Positions 35,189 through 42,444 of a stretch of 64,000 nt of DNA are shown one piece after another. A program made the position numbers and the translations under genes. Under the pieces are notes generated by a model. The model worked only from the letters and a program-made list of their open reading frames with translations, had not been told where the DNA came from and ran no database searches. The stretch is from MRBY01 sp943371005 (lineage in GTDB: Bacteria > Cyanobacteriota > Cyanobacteriia > Cyanobacteriales > MRBY01): assembly GCA_943371005.1 (NCBI GenBank), contig CALRTB020000014.1, positions 13,205-77,204 of the forward strand, written 5' to 3'. How positions within the stretch are numbered: the first letter of the stretch is position 1; each line of letters begins with the position of its first letter.

Positions 35189-35232
35189 TGTAACATCCGG
35201 AACAAAAAGCCCCAAAATCAATGCAGTAAACT
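35189..35232 (+). promoter_or_regulatory. NtcA-activated promoter of ntcB
   Basis: TGTA-N8-AACA at 35189-35204 matches the NtcA box TGTA-N8-TACA in seven of eight positions. It is followed after 22 bases by TAAACT (35227-35232), which fits the TAN3T -10 element of class II NtcA promoters. It lies 45 bases before the ntcB start. Confidence 0.75.
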
Positions 35233-35276
35233 CATTGGGCACATGACAGGAAAACATTTAACCAAGGGGATGACCC

Positions 35277-36194
35277 ATGCGCCTGGAGCAATTGCAAGCA
35301 TTTTTGGCGATCGCCGCCACCGGAAATTTTGGTCAAGCAGCCCAGCAATGTGGCGTCACCCAATCCACCGTCAGTCGCCAAATTCAAAGCCTTGAGGCCG
35401 CCGTCGGCATGCCCCTTTTTCACCGCAGTGCCCAAGTGAAACTTACCCTTGCGGGGGAACGGTTTCTGCCCTATGCCCGCAAAATTTGCAGCAGTTGGGA
35501 TAATGCCCGTGCTGAAATCAATGATCTCCTCGCTGGCAACCAATCGGAACTCTGTGTCGCCGCCATTCACTCCGTCTGTGCCTATCACCTGCCACCTGTA
35601 CTCCAACAATTCTGTCGGATGTATCCCCAAACCCAACTGCGGGTCACCGCCCTCGGCAGCGATCGCGCCCTGAAAGTGCTGCGAGATAGCCTTGTGGATG
35701 TCGCCATTGTCATGAATAATCGCTTCCTCACCGCCAGCCCCGATATGGTCGTGATGCCCCTTTATAAAGAAAGCGTTGAGGTTCTTCTCAGCAAACATCA
35801 TCCCCTCGCCCAAAAGGAAAAATTAACCTGGATCGACATCGCGAGCTACCCCCAAGTGGTCTTTAAGGATGGCTACGGCATGCAACGCTACGTGCAAGAT
35901 CAGCTTGCCAACCACGGTCTCGCCCCCACAGCCACCGTTGAACTCAATAGCCTCGATGCGTTCCGTGGACTGGTACGCCAGGGCGATATGATTGCCCTCT
36001 TGCCCCAATCTGCCCTCGTTGAAGCCCGCACTGATTCTGCCCTTGTGGTCAAATCTTTACCCGATGCGATGGATATGCGGGAAGTCGTTCTCGTCACAAC
36101 CAGCGATCGCCTAGAGATTCCGCCAATTCAATACTTTTGTAGCCTCATTACCCAACTTCTTTCTCAACCGCGCCTCGATACCCTCAGTGCCTAG
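35277..36194 (+). CDS. ntcB: LysR-type regulator NtcB
   Basis: 305-residue LysR-family activator. The N-terminal winged helix (RLEQLQAFLAIAATGNFGQAAQQCGVTQSTVSRQIQSLE) and the effector domain with ELCVAAIHSVCAYHLPPVL, RVTALGSDRALKVL, VDVAIVMNNRFL and YPQVVFKDGYGMQR match my memory of cyanobacterial NtcB, which activates nitrate assimilation genes in response to nitrite. An NtcA-type promoter directly upstream supports this. The nitrate genes themselves are not in the window. Confidence 0.82.
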   Translation: MRLEQLQAFLAIAATGNFGQAAQQCGVTQSTVSRQIQSLEAAVGMPLFHRSAQVKLTLAGERFLPYARKICSSWDNARAEINDLLAGNQSELCVAAIHSVCAYHLPPVLQQFCRMYPQTQLRVTALGSDRALKVLRDSLVDVAIVMNNRFLTASPDMVVMPLYKESVEVLLSKHHPLAQKEKLTWIDIASYPQVVFKDGYGMQRYVQDQLANHGLAPTATVELNSLDAFRGLVRQGDMIALLPQSALVEARTDSALVVKSLPDAMDMREVVLVTTSDRLEIPPIQYFCSLITQLLSQPRLDTLSA

Positions 36195-36301
36195 GTCTAG
36201 GTTTAGAAAAAGACCCATAAAAAAATTGCCCCGACCAGGGTCAGAGCAAGGAACTGAGGTGACAGACCACCATTGGGTTAAGTTAGTTGTTGTCAAATAA
36301 T

Positions 36302-36811
36302 CTAGAGATCCACTTCACTCAGTTCACGGGTCATATGGTCAAACGGTTCATCGACAAAAGCCGTATTCGCAATGCCAGCCGCCGCCGCCATTTCCTTAAT
36401 GGCATCCTTGAGGAATTGAATCCCCCGGACCGTCGGTGCAATGGGCACCCCTAGGGAATTGTAGGTTTCTCTTAAACCCTGCAGTACCCGCTCGTTGAGA
36501 ACGTCCATATCCCCAGCAATCAAGGCATAGGTGCCATAGCGGAGGTAGTAGTCCATATCCCGCAAACAAGCAGAAAAACGACGGGTTGTATAGGCGTTGC
36601 CCCCGGCTAAGAGCAGTTCAGGTACCGCTTCAAAGAGGTTATTGGCGGCGGCCTTAACAAGCTCCGCAGATTGACTATTGATCATCGCGGCAACGGCGAT
36701 TCGGTCATTCCCCGAAGCAAAGTAATCTTTGAGGCTCTCGATGGCATCACGGTCAAAGTAACGCCCGGTGGTATCGTAATTTCTGATCAGACTTGTAACA
36801 GCGTCCCGCAT
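36302..36811 (-). CDS. apcF: Allophycocyanin beta-18-type subunit
   Basis: 169-residue phycobiliprotein beta-like subunit of the phycobilisome core. It begins MRDAVTSLIRNYDTTGRYFD and has GGNAYTTRRFSACLRDMDYYLRYGTYALIAGD, with the bilin-linking Cys at 82 and the Asn at about 72 that is methylated in beta subunits. The sequence differs from the main ApcB and fits ApcF, a minor core component working with ApcE. Encoded alone, as is usual for apcF. Its promoter lies in the 36812-37380 gap, next to an IS-end-like structure. Confidence 0.85.
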   Translation of the reverse strand: MRDAVTSLIRNYDTTGRYFDRDAIESLKDYFASGNDRIAVAAMINSQSAELVKAAANNLFEAVPELLLAGGNAYTTRRFSACLRDMDYYLRYGTYALIAGDMDVLNERVLQGLRETYNSLGVPIAPTVRGIQFLKDAIKEMAAAAGIANTAFVDEPFDHMTRELSEVDL

Positions 36812-36887
36812 TAAATTTTCTCCGAACAGCAGTTTTATTAAGCGCGTTTAGAAAAGATCATCCCAGGGGGATGAGAAGCTTCGTTTT

Positions 36888-36973
36888 ATATTGACATACT
36901 CCCATGACTGAAGTACATGGTTTTTCCTTTGGGTAGAGACCCCAGGACGAGCCTGCTTTACGTCTCCCAAAGG
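36888..36973. mobile_element. IS200/IS605-like end, solo
   Basis: Subterminal hairpin CCATG-ACTGAAGTA-CATGG at 36902-36920, preceded by TTGACATACTC, then a second hairpin with CCTTTGGG at 36926-36933 pairing CCCAAAGG at 36966-36973. The first hairpin with ACTGAAGT resembles the left ends of IS200/IS605-type elements common in cyanobacteria. No transposase reading frame is present between apcF and glnA, so this would be a relic or non-autonomous copy. Confidence 0.42.
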
Positions 36974-37255
36974 AGTGGAGGATGTCTTTTCCTGTAATTT
37001 TATACGGCATTTATAATCCCAGGTTTCGGGCCGTATTGATTACATTTCTTTAAAAAAAATAATAAAACTGCTCTAAATCTGAGATCTAAATGACGATTTT
37101 CGGTTTTCGTAAGCTAAACCAAGGCTGTGGCCATCAATGCAAAATCAGACGACTTTCTGTAAATATTTTGGTGGGATTTTGGCGATCGCCTGACCCGAAG
37201 TTTTAAATCTACCTTACCCTGACAATAACGGTTCATGGGCCGCAACCTGTGAAGA

Positions 37256-37298
37256 TGTGACCCAGACTACAACGAACTGCAATAACTCTCTTTAGGAT
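37256..37298 (+). promoter_or_regulatory. NtcA-activated promoter of glnA
   Basis: TGTG-N8-TACA at 37256-37271 matches the NtcA box TGTA-N8-TACA in seven of eight positions. After 21 bases comes TAGGAT (37293-37298), a TAN3T -10 element. The predicted transcript would have a leader of about 75 bases before the glnA ATG at 37381. Confidence 0.75.
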
Positions 37299-37380
37299 CA
37301 AGCGAACTGTGTCGGAGCCAATCCCATCGCTTGCCGGATCCACCAGTGAAGATTAAGAATCGTTTGTGAGGCGCCCCACC

Positions 37381-38802
37381 ATGACCCAGACAGCAACCGA
37401 CGTTTTACGGCTGATCCAAGAGGAAAATATTCAAATTATCGACCTCAAGTTTGTTGATCTACCAGGCATTTGGCAACATTGCTCGTTTTACCAAGATCAA
37501 CTGGACGAAGCCTCCTTTGTTGATGGGGTGCCCTTTGACGGTTCGAGTATCCGCGGCTGGAAAGCCATCAATGAATCTGACATGGCGATGGTGCCTGATC
37601 CCACAACTGCCTGGATCGACCCCTTTTGTAAAGAAAAAACCCTCAGCCTCATTTGTTCCATCAAAGAGCCACGCACGGGGGAGTGGTACAGCCGCGATCC
37701 CCGGAGCATTGCCCAAAAAGCAGTGGATTATCTCGCGGCCTCCGGTCTGGGTGATACTGCCTATTTTGGCCCCGAAGCAGAATTTTTTGTGTTTGATGAT
37801 GTGCGTTTTGACCAGACGGAGAATAAAGGGTTTTATTACGTTGATAGCGTCGAGGGTCGCTGGAATTCCGGTCGGAAAGAACCAGGGGGCAATCTCGCCC
37901 ACAAGCCAGGCTACAAACAGGGGTATTTCCCTGTGCCGCCGACAGACACCCTCCAGGATATGCGCACAGAAATGCTACTGACCATGGCGAAATGTGGTGT
38001 CCCCATTGAAAAGCATCACCATGAAGTCGCCACCGGGGGCCAAAATGAATTGGGTTTTCGCTTTGCGACGCTCCTCAAGGCGGCGGATTATTTGATGACC
38101 TATAAGTATGTGATCAAAAATGTCGCTCGAAAGTATGGCCGCACCGTGACATTTATGCCGAAACCGCTATTTAACGATAATGGCTCCGGAATGCACACCC
38201 ACCAATCCCTCTGGAAAGAGGGTCAACCACTTTTTTGGGGCGATCGCTATGCCAACCTGAGTCAATTGGCGCTCCATTACATTGGCGGGATCCTTAAGCA
38301 CGCCCCGGCCATACTCGCCTTTTCTAACCCCAGTACCAACTCTTACAAACGCCTTGTCCCTGGCTTTGAAGCCCCGGTTAATTTGGCCTATTCCCAAGGG
38401 AACCGCTCGGCATCGGTGCGTATTCCCCTATCTGGGCCAAATCCCAAAGCAAAACGTCTCGAATTCCGTTGCCCCGATGCCACCGCCAATCCTTATCTTG
38501 CCTTTGCATCGATGCTCTGTGCGGGTATTGACGGGATTAAAAATGCCATTGACCCAGGCGATCCCCTAGATGTTGATATCTATGATTTGACCCCTGAGGA
38601 ACTGAGCAAAATTCCCTCCACCCCCGCCTCCTTGGAAGCAGCCCTCGAAGCCCTCCAACAGGATCACGACTTTTTAACAGCAGGAGGTGTCTTTACGACA
38701 GATTTCATTGAGAATTGGATTGAGTACAAATTAGACGCCGAAGTGAATCCCCTCCGGTTACGGCCCCATCCCTACGAATTTGCCCTTTATTACGATTGCT
38801 AA
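37381..38802 (+). CDS. glnA: Glutamine synthetase type I
   Basis: 473-residue GSI, which makes glutamine from glutamate, ammonia and ATP; the entry point for nitrogen in cyanobacteria. Signatures: FDGSSIRGW, GPEAEFFVFD, the ATP-binding loop KPLFNDNGSGMHTHQSLW, and NPYLAFASML. The adenylylation-site region near the C-terminus reads PNPKAKRLEFRCPDATANP..., with no typical Tyr loop needed in cyanobacteria. The ATG at 37381 gives MTQTATDVLRLIQ; upstream MRRPT is unlikely. An NtcA promoter lies upstream. Cyanobacterial GSI is also inhibited by the small proteins IF7/IF17, which are not in the window. Confidence 0.97.
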   Translation: MTQTATDVLRLIQEENIQIIDLKFVDLPGIWQHCSFYQDQLDEASFVDGVPFDGSSIRGWKAINESDMAMVPDPTTAWIDPFCKEKTLSLICSIKEPRTGEWYSRDPRSIAQKAVDYLAASGLGDTAYFGPEAEFFVFDDVRFDQTENKGFYYVDSVEGRWNSGRKEPGGNLAHKPGYKQGYFPVPPTDTLQDMRTEMLLTMAKCGVPIEKHHHEVATGGQNELGFRFATLLKAADYLMTYKYVIKNVARKYGRTVTFMPKPLFNDNGSGMHTHQSLWKEGQPLFWGDRYANLSQLALHYIGGILKHAPAILAFSNPSTNSYKRLVPGFEAPVNLAYSQGNRSASVRIPLSGPNPKAKRLEFRCPDATANPYLAFASMLCAGIDGIKNAIDPGDPLDVDIYDLTPEELSKIPSTPASLEAALEALQQDHDFLTAGGVFTTDFIENWIEYKLDAEVNPLRLRPHPYEFALYYDC

Positions 38803-38821
38803 ACGGCAACACTGCCCCATA

Positions 38822-38848
38822 AAAAATCCCACTGCCGATGGTAGTGGG
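38822..38848 (-). terminator. Terminator hairpin between glnA and rbp
   Basis: Nine-pair stem 38828-38836 with 38840-38848 (one G-U), loop GAT. On the minus strand it is followed by ATTTTTT, so it can end the rbp transcript; on the plus strand it may help end glnA. Confidence 0.65.
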
Positions 38849-38920
38849 AAACAAACTAATTTACTTTTGACGACAGCTAGACTAAGTAGCTGTATCGGGT
38901 GGTAATGCTACAAAAAAGCT

Positions 38921-39208
38921 TTAGTAGCGGCTACGGCCACCGCCACGGGAAGCGGGACGACGGTCTTCACGGGGTTTTGCTTTGTTGACCTTGAGGTCAC
39001 GACCCATCCATTCAGCACCATCTAGGGCTTCAATGGCCGCATTTTCTTCGTCTTCGCTAGACATTTCTACAAAGGCGAATCCTCGCGGTCTACCGGTCTC
39101 CCGGTCAGTGGGAACTTGGACGCGGTTTACTTTGCCATATTCGGCGAAGGTTTCTTTTAGATCCTCATCAGTGACCTGATAGGACAAATTTCCAATATAA
39201 ATCGACAT
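38921..39208 (-). CDS. RRM-type RNA-binding protein
   Basis: 95 residues: a single RRM with RNP-2 IYIGNL and RNP-1 RGFAFVEM, and a short Gly/Arg-rich C-terminal tail (RPASRGGGRSRY). Cyanobacterial Rbp proteins with such tails are often cold-induced. The roughly 260-base leader region to the next gene could hold a long 5' UTR, as seen for other rbp genes. Monocistronic, with a terminator after the stop. Confidence 0.93.
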   Translation of the reverse strand: MSIYIGNLSYQVTDEDLKETFAEYGKVNRVQVPTDRETGRPRGFAFVEMSSEDEENAAIEALDGAEWMGRDLKVNKAKPREDRRPASRGGGRSRY

Positions 39209-39471
39209 AATTAACGAATATTCTTCCGAATCGGAGAATCGTAGAGGGCAGAGATTCGGAAAGCTACGCAGTCAGGAAAACTATTAGACAATCTCACTTA
39301 ACTGGATCAAATCCTTATCTTGTTACGTCTGATTATAGCTGCTCTATTCGATTTTGAATCAGATGTTTAAATTTTTAATGGTCTTGGGAAGCTAAAAGCT
39401 AATCTTACTGCCCTTACTGCAAAAATTCTTTACAATCCTGGGAGGATAAATTGCTAATTTAGGGGCATGGT

Positions 39472-40374
39472 ATGGGGTTTCCGGTTGTTTATCATCCTGA
39501 TTATGTGACGCCGATTCCGGAGGAGCATCGTTTCCCGATGCCGAAGTTTCGGTTATTGCATGAGTTGCTGTTGGGGGATGGGGTGATTCAACCGGAGCAA
39601 GTTTACCAACCGCAATTACCAGATCGAGGGTGGCTGGAGCTTGTCCATGAGCCGGACTATGTGACAGCCTATTGCCAGGGGACACTGACCCCAAAGGCGC
39701 AGCGGCGCATTGGTTTGCCCTGGAGTGCGGGGGTCGTGCAACGGACTTTGACGGCGGTGGGAGGGACGATTTTGACGGCGCAGTTGGCCCTGGAGCATGG
39801 ACTGGCTTGTAATACGGCAGGGGGAACGCACCATGCTTTTCCGGGCTATGGGTCGGGATTTTGTATTTTGAATGATTTGGCGATCGCCACCCGGACAATT
39901 CAGCAACGGGGCTTGGCGAAGCGGATTTTAATCGTGGATTTAGATGTCCACCAGGGGGACGGCACGGCGTTTATTTTTCAAGATGACCCGACGGTATTTA
40001 CCTTTTCGATGCATTGTGAGGTGAATTTTCCGAGTCAAAAGCAGCGCAGTGACTTCGACATTGGCTTGCCAGCGGGATTAGATGATGATGGTTATCTGCA
40101 AATTTTGGCCAAGCATTTAGAAGATCTCCTGAGCCAGGTGAAGCCGGATTTGGTGTTTTATGATGCGGGAGTGGATACCCATGTGGGCGATCGCCTCGGC
40201 AAATTAGCAATGACGAACTCCGGTTTGTACCGACGGGAGCGCATGGTACTGAGTACCTGCTTGGCGGCGGGCTATCCAGTGGCCTGTGTGATTGGCGGAG
40301 GCTATGCGAAAAACATCCATGACCTTGTGTACCGCCATTCTCTCCTCCACCGGGCGGCCCGGGATGTTTATTGA
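39472..40374 (+). CDS. Histone-deacetylase-superfamily protein
   Basis: 300 residues of the arginase/deacetylase fold. Zinc ligands and catalytic residues: GGTHHAFPGYGSGFCILNDLAIA, DLDVHQGDGTAFIF and YDAGVDTHVGDRLGKLAM. This fits class IV-like bacterial deacetylases (AcuC/HDAC11-like). The substrate in cyanobacteria is unknown; protein or small-molecule amide hydrolysis is likely. Convergent with urtE, 13 bases apart. Confidence 0.9.
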   Translation: MGFPVVYHPDYVTPIPEEHRFPMPKFRLLHELLLGDGVIQPEQVYQPQLPDRGWLELVHEPDYVTAYCQGTLTPKAQRRIGLPWSAGVVQRTLTAVGGTILTAQLALEHGLACNTAGGTHHAFPGYGSGFCILNDLAIATRTIQQRGLAKRILIVDLDVHQGDGTAFIFQDDPTVFTFSMHCEVNFPSQKQRSDFDIGLPAGLDDDGYLQILAKHLEDLLSQVKPDLVFYDAGVDTHVGDRLGKLAMTNSGLYRRERMVLSTCLAAGYPVACVIGGGYAKNIHDLVYRHSLLHRAARDVY

Positions 40375-40387
40375 CGTGTTTACTGGA

Positions 40388-41113
40388 TTAAACGGCAAGA
40401 AATTCCTGAATCACGGCCTGACTTAACTCGTGGGTGCTACCGGAGGCGACAATGCCCCCTTTCTGCATCGCGTAGTAACGGTCTGCCTGGCGCACAAAGT
40501 GCAAATGTTGTTCTACTAACAGCACAGAAATTCCCGTTTCGGCAATAATCTGTTTCACGGCCGCTTCAATTTCTAAAATAATCGAGGGTTGAATCCCTTC
40601 GGTGGGTTCATCCAGGATCAGTAATTTCGGTCGGCCCATCAAAGCGCGGGCGATCGCCAATTGTTGTTGCTGACCCCCACTGAGGTCGCCCCCCATCCGG
40701 TGCAGCATTTCCTTGAGCATTGGGAATAAATTTAAAATTTCTGAGGGGATATTGCTCTTATTGCGGCGGCCCTTGGGTAATGCCTCTAAGCCGAGGAGTA
40801 AATTTTCTTTGACTGTGACCCGGGGAATAATATCTCGTCCCTGGGGCACGTAGCCAATCCCCAATCTGGCGCGGCGATCCGGCGAAAGCGGATCAATTTC
40901 GCGACCCAAAAAACGCAGTTTCCCCGTGCGGGGGGGCAACAATCCCATGATCGTTTTTAGGAGCGTTGTTTTCCCGACGCCATTGCGGCCAATCAGGCAC
41001 ACCATCTCCCCTTGGGGCACGTTCAAATCCACATTCCGTAAAATGTGGCTCTCACCATAATAGACATTGAGATCAGAAACATTCAGAATTGGGGCATCAC
41101 TAGCTTGGGTCAT
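40388..41113 (-). CDS. urtE: Urea ABC transporter ATP-binding protein UrtE
   Basis: 241-residue ATPase of the branched-chain/urea class (LivF-like). Walker A GRNGVGKTT, LSGGQQQQLAIARAL, Walker B LLILDEPTEGIQP, and LLVEQHLHFVRQADRYYAMQKG. The motif LNVYYGESHILRNVDL matches UrtE in my memory better than LivF. The other urt genes are not adjacent, which is unusual for this operon. No NtcA box of good quality was found just upstream. Confidence 0.78.
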   Translation of the reverse strand: MTQASDAPILNVSDLNVYYGESHILRNVDLNVPQGEMVCLIGRNGVGKTTLLKTIMGLLPPRTGKLRFLGREIDPLSPDRRARLGIGYVPQGRDIIPRVTVKENLLLGLEALPKGRRNKSNIPSEILNLFPMLKEMLHRMGGDLSGGQQQQLAIARALMGRPKLLILDEPTEGIQPSIILEIEAAVKQIIAETGISVLLVEQHLHFVRQADRYYAMQKGGIVASGSTHELSQAVIQEFLAV

Positions 41114-41231
41114 GGTTTCAGAAAAACAAAAAAGGGGGAATATTTGGCTTCCTAATCATAGACAGGAATTCTCCCCCCATTTCGTAACAAAAACAGCAGT
41201 ATTTTTTTTGCGGTGTTAAATACTGTCGAAC

Positions 41232-41756
41232 CTAAAGCTCGCCACAATCGGCGATCGCAATTTCCTGTTTCGTGGCACCGCTACCGGAACCTTGGGCTTC
41301 CATCGCTTTGACCACATCCATCCCTTCGATCACCTTGCCGAAGACTACGTGCTTACCGTTGAGCCAAGGAGTCAGGGTCGTGGTGATAAAAAACTGGGAG
41401 CCATTGGTATTGGGGCCACGGTTCGCCATACTCAGCAACCCAGGGACGTTGTGGCGTAGTTCAAAGCTTTCGTCTTCAAAGGTGTCCCCATAAATGGATT
41501 CACCGCCTGTGCCGTTACCGTTGGTAAAGTCTCCCCCTTGGCACATGAATTCAGGGATCACCCGGTGAAATTTAGAACCTTTGAAATGGAGGGGTTTGCC
41601 CCGTTTGCCGATGCCTTTTTCGCCAGTGCAGAGGGCGCGGAAATTTTCAGCAGTTTTGGGGGCAACGTCGGTTCGGAGTTCAAAAACAATGCGTCCGGCA
41701 CTTTCGCCGCCGATGGTGATGTCGAAAAATACTTTGGGGTTGGGCTGTTCGCTCAC
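41232..41756 (-). CDS. Cyclophilin-type peptidyl-prolyl isomerase
   Basis: 174 residues. Eukaryote-like cyclophilin fold with FHRVIPEFMCQGGDFTNGNGTGG, the SMANRGPNTNGSQFFITT active-site stretch, and LNGKHVVFGKVIEGMDVV. Catalytic Arg, Phe and His positions are intact. No signal peptide, so cytoplasmic. Upstream of urtE on the same strand, but 118 bases apart. Confidence 0.95.
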   Translation of the reverse strand: MSEQPNPKVFFDITIGGESAGRIVFELRTDVAPKTAENFRALCTGEKGIGKRGKPLHFKGSKFHRVIPEFMCQGGDFTNGNGTGGESIYGDTFEDESFELRHNVPGLLSMANRGPNTNGSQFFITTTLTPWLNGKHVVFGKVIEGMDVVKAMEAQGSGSGATKQEIAIADCGEL

Positions 41757-41847
41757 GATGTACTTGTCCTAAAAAATGTCGTCTCTTTAACCAAATGGTA
41801 CTGCAAGGGTGACCTGAGGCGATCGCCTCTTCATTGAATCAAATGTG

Positions 41848-42117
41848 CTAAAAAGACTCATAATGCCCGCCAATTGCAAAGATGTAGACAGCTTGATCGT
41901 CAAATTTATAAATCAGCCGATCTTTTTGACTAATGCGCCTTGACCAAAAGCCCGACAAGTTGTGTTTGAGTGGTTCTGGTTTCCCGATGCCAATGCTCGG
42001 ATCGTTCCGCAACATATCCTTCAGCACTTTACAGAGCGAGTTGTGGAGAGTTGGATTTTTTTGGCGCAATTTTTCGTAAATTTCCCATGTATTACCCTCA
42101 AAAACCAAGGATCTCAT
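41848..42117 (-). CDS. yoeB: YoeB-family toxin
   Basis: 89-residue RelE/YoeB-type mRNA endonuclease. Family pattern: FEGNTWEIYEKLRQKNPTLHNSLCKVLKDMLR, then GKPEPLKHNLSGFWSRRISQKDRLIYKFDD and AIGGHYESF. In YoeB the catalytic residues are a Glu near the middle, an Arg and the C-terminal His-Tyr; here GHYESF is present at the end. It overlaps the antitoxin gene by 20 bases, so translation is coupled. Confidence 0.92.
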   Translation of the reverse strand: MRSLVFEGNTWEIYEKLRQKNPTLHNSLCKVLKDMLRNDPSIGIGKPEPLKHNLSGFWSRRISQKDRLIYKFDDQAVYIFAIGGHYESF

Positions 42118-42370
42118 CCATTTCCTCCGCGTTGGGTTGATAGCCTTGTTGTTTCGTGTGGGTTTCGAGGGAGTCCTTGATTTGTTGCATTAGGACGTTA
42201 TTTTGTAACACATAAAGCGTTTCCTGTTCTCTCTCCCAATCTTCAGCGCTGATCACAATAAAATCTTTGCCATTACGCCGAGTGACCTTGAGGGGAAGAT
42301 GGTCGGTAATTACGGTTTCTACAAAGGATTTCAGATTTTCACGAAATTGATTGACGCTGACTGTATCCAT
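42098..42370 (-). CDS. yefM: YefM-family antitoxin
   Basis: 90 residues (from the ATG at 42370; 42382 would add four). Phd/YefM fold: MDTVSVNQFRENLKSFVETVITDHLPLKVTRRNGKDFIVISAEDWE. The C-terminal helix region neutralises YoeB. The antitoxin normally represses its own operon, and a perfect palindrome lies just upstream. Confidence 0.92.
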   Translation of the reverse strand: MDTVSVNQFRENLKSFVETVITDHLPLKVTRRNGKDFIVISAEDWEREQETLYVLQNNVLMQQIKDSLETHTKQQGYQPNAEEMDEILGF

Positions 42371-42392
42371 ACCTGTGTCCATTCAAAAGTAA

Positions 42393-42413
42393 ATGTACGG
42401 AACTACCGTACAT
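42393..42413. promoter_or_regulatory. Palindromic operator of yefM-yoeB
   Basis: Perfect eight-base arms (ATGTACGG and CCGTACAT) around a five-base spacer, centred 33 bases upstream of the yefM ATG. YefM-YoeB operators of E. coli contain TGTACA-core palindromes, and this TGTAC core fits. Confidence 0.72.
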
Positions 42414-42444
42414 GGTAAGAGATAATTTCGATGGCGATCGCCTT

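Noticed and set aside
37299..37380. Possible glutamine riboswitch (glnA RNA motif) in the glnA leader
   Set aside because: The leader is short and I could not find the conserved core of that motif; the NtcA promoter explains regulation.
39392..39906. Antisense open frames opposite the deacetylase-like gene
   Set aside because: Low-complexity products and the sense frame has all zinc-ligand motifs.
41114..41231. NtcA box upstream of urtE
   Set aside because: No GTA-N8-TAC match with an acceptable -10 element.
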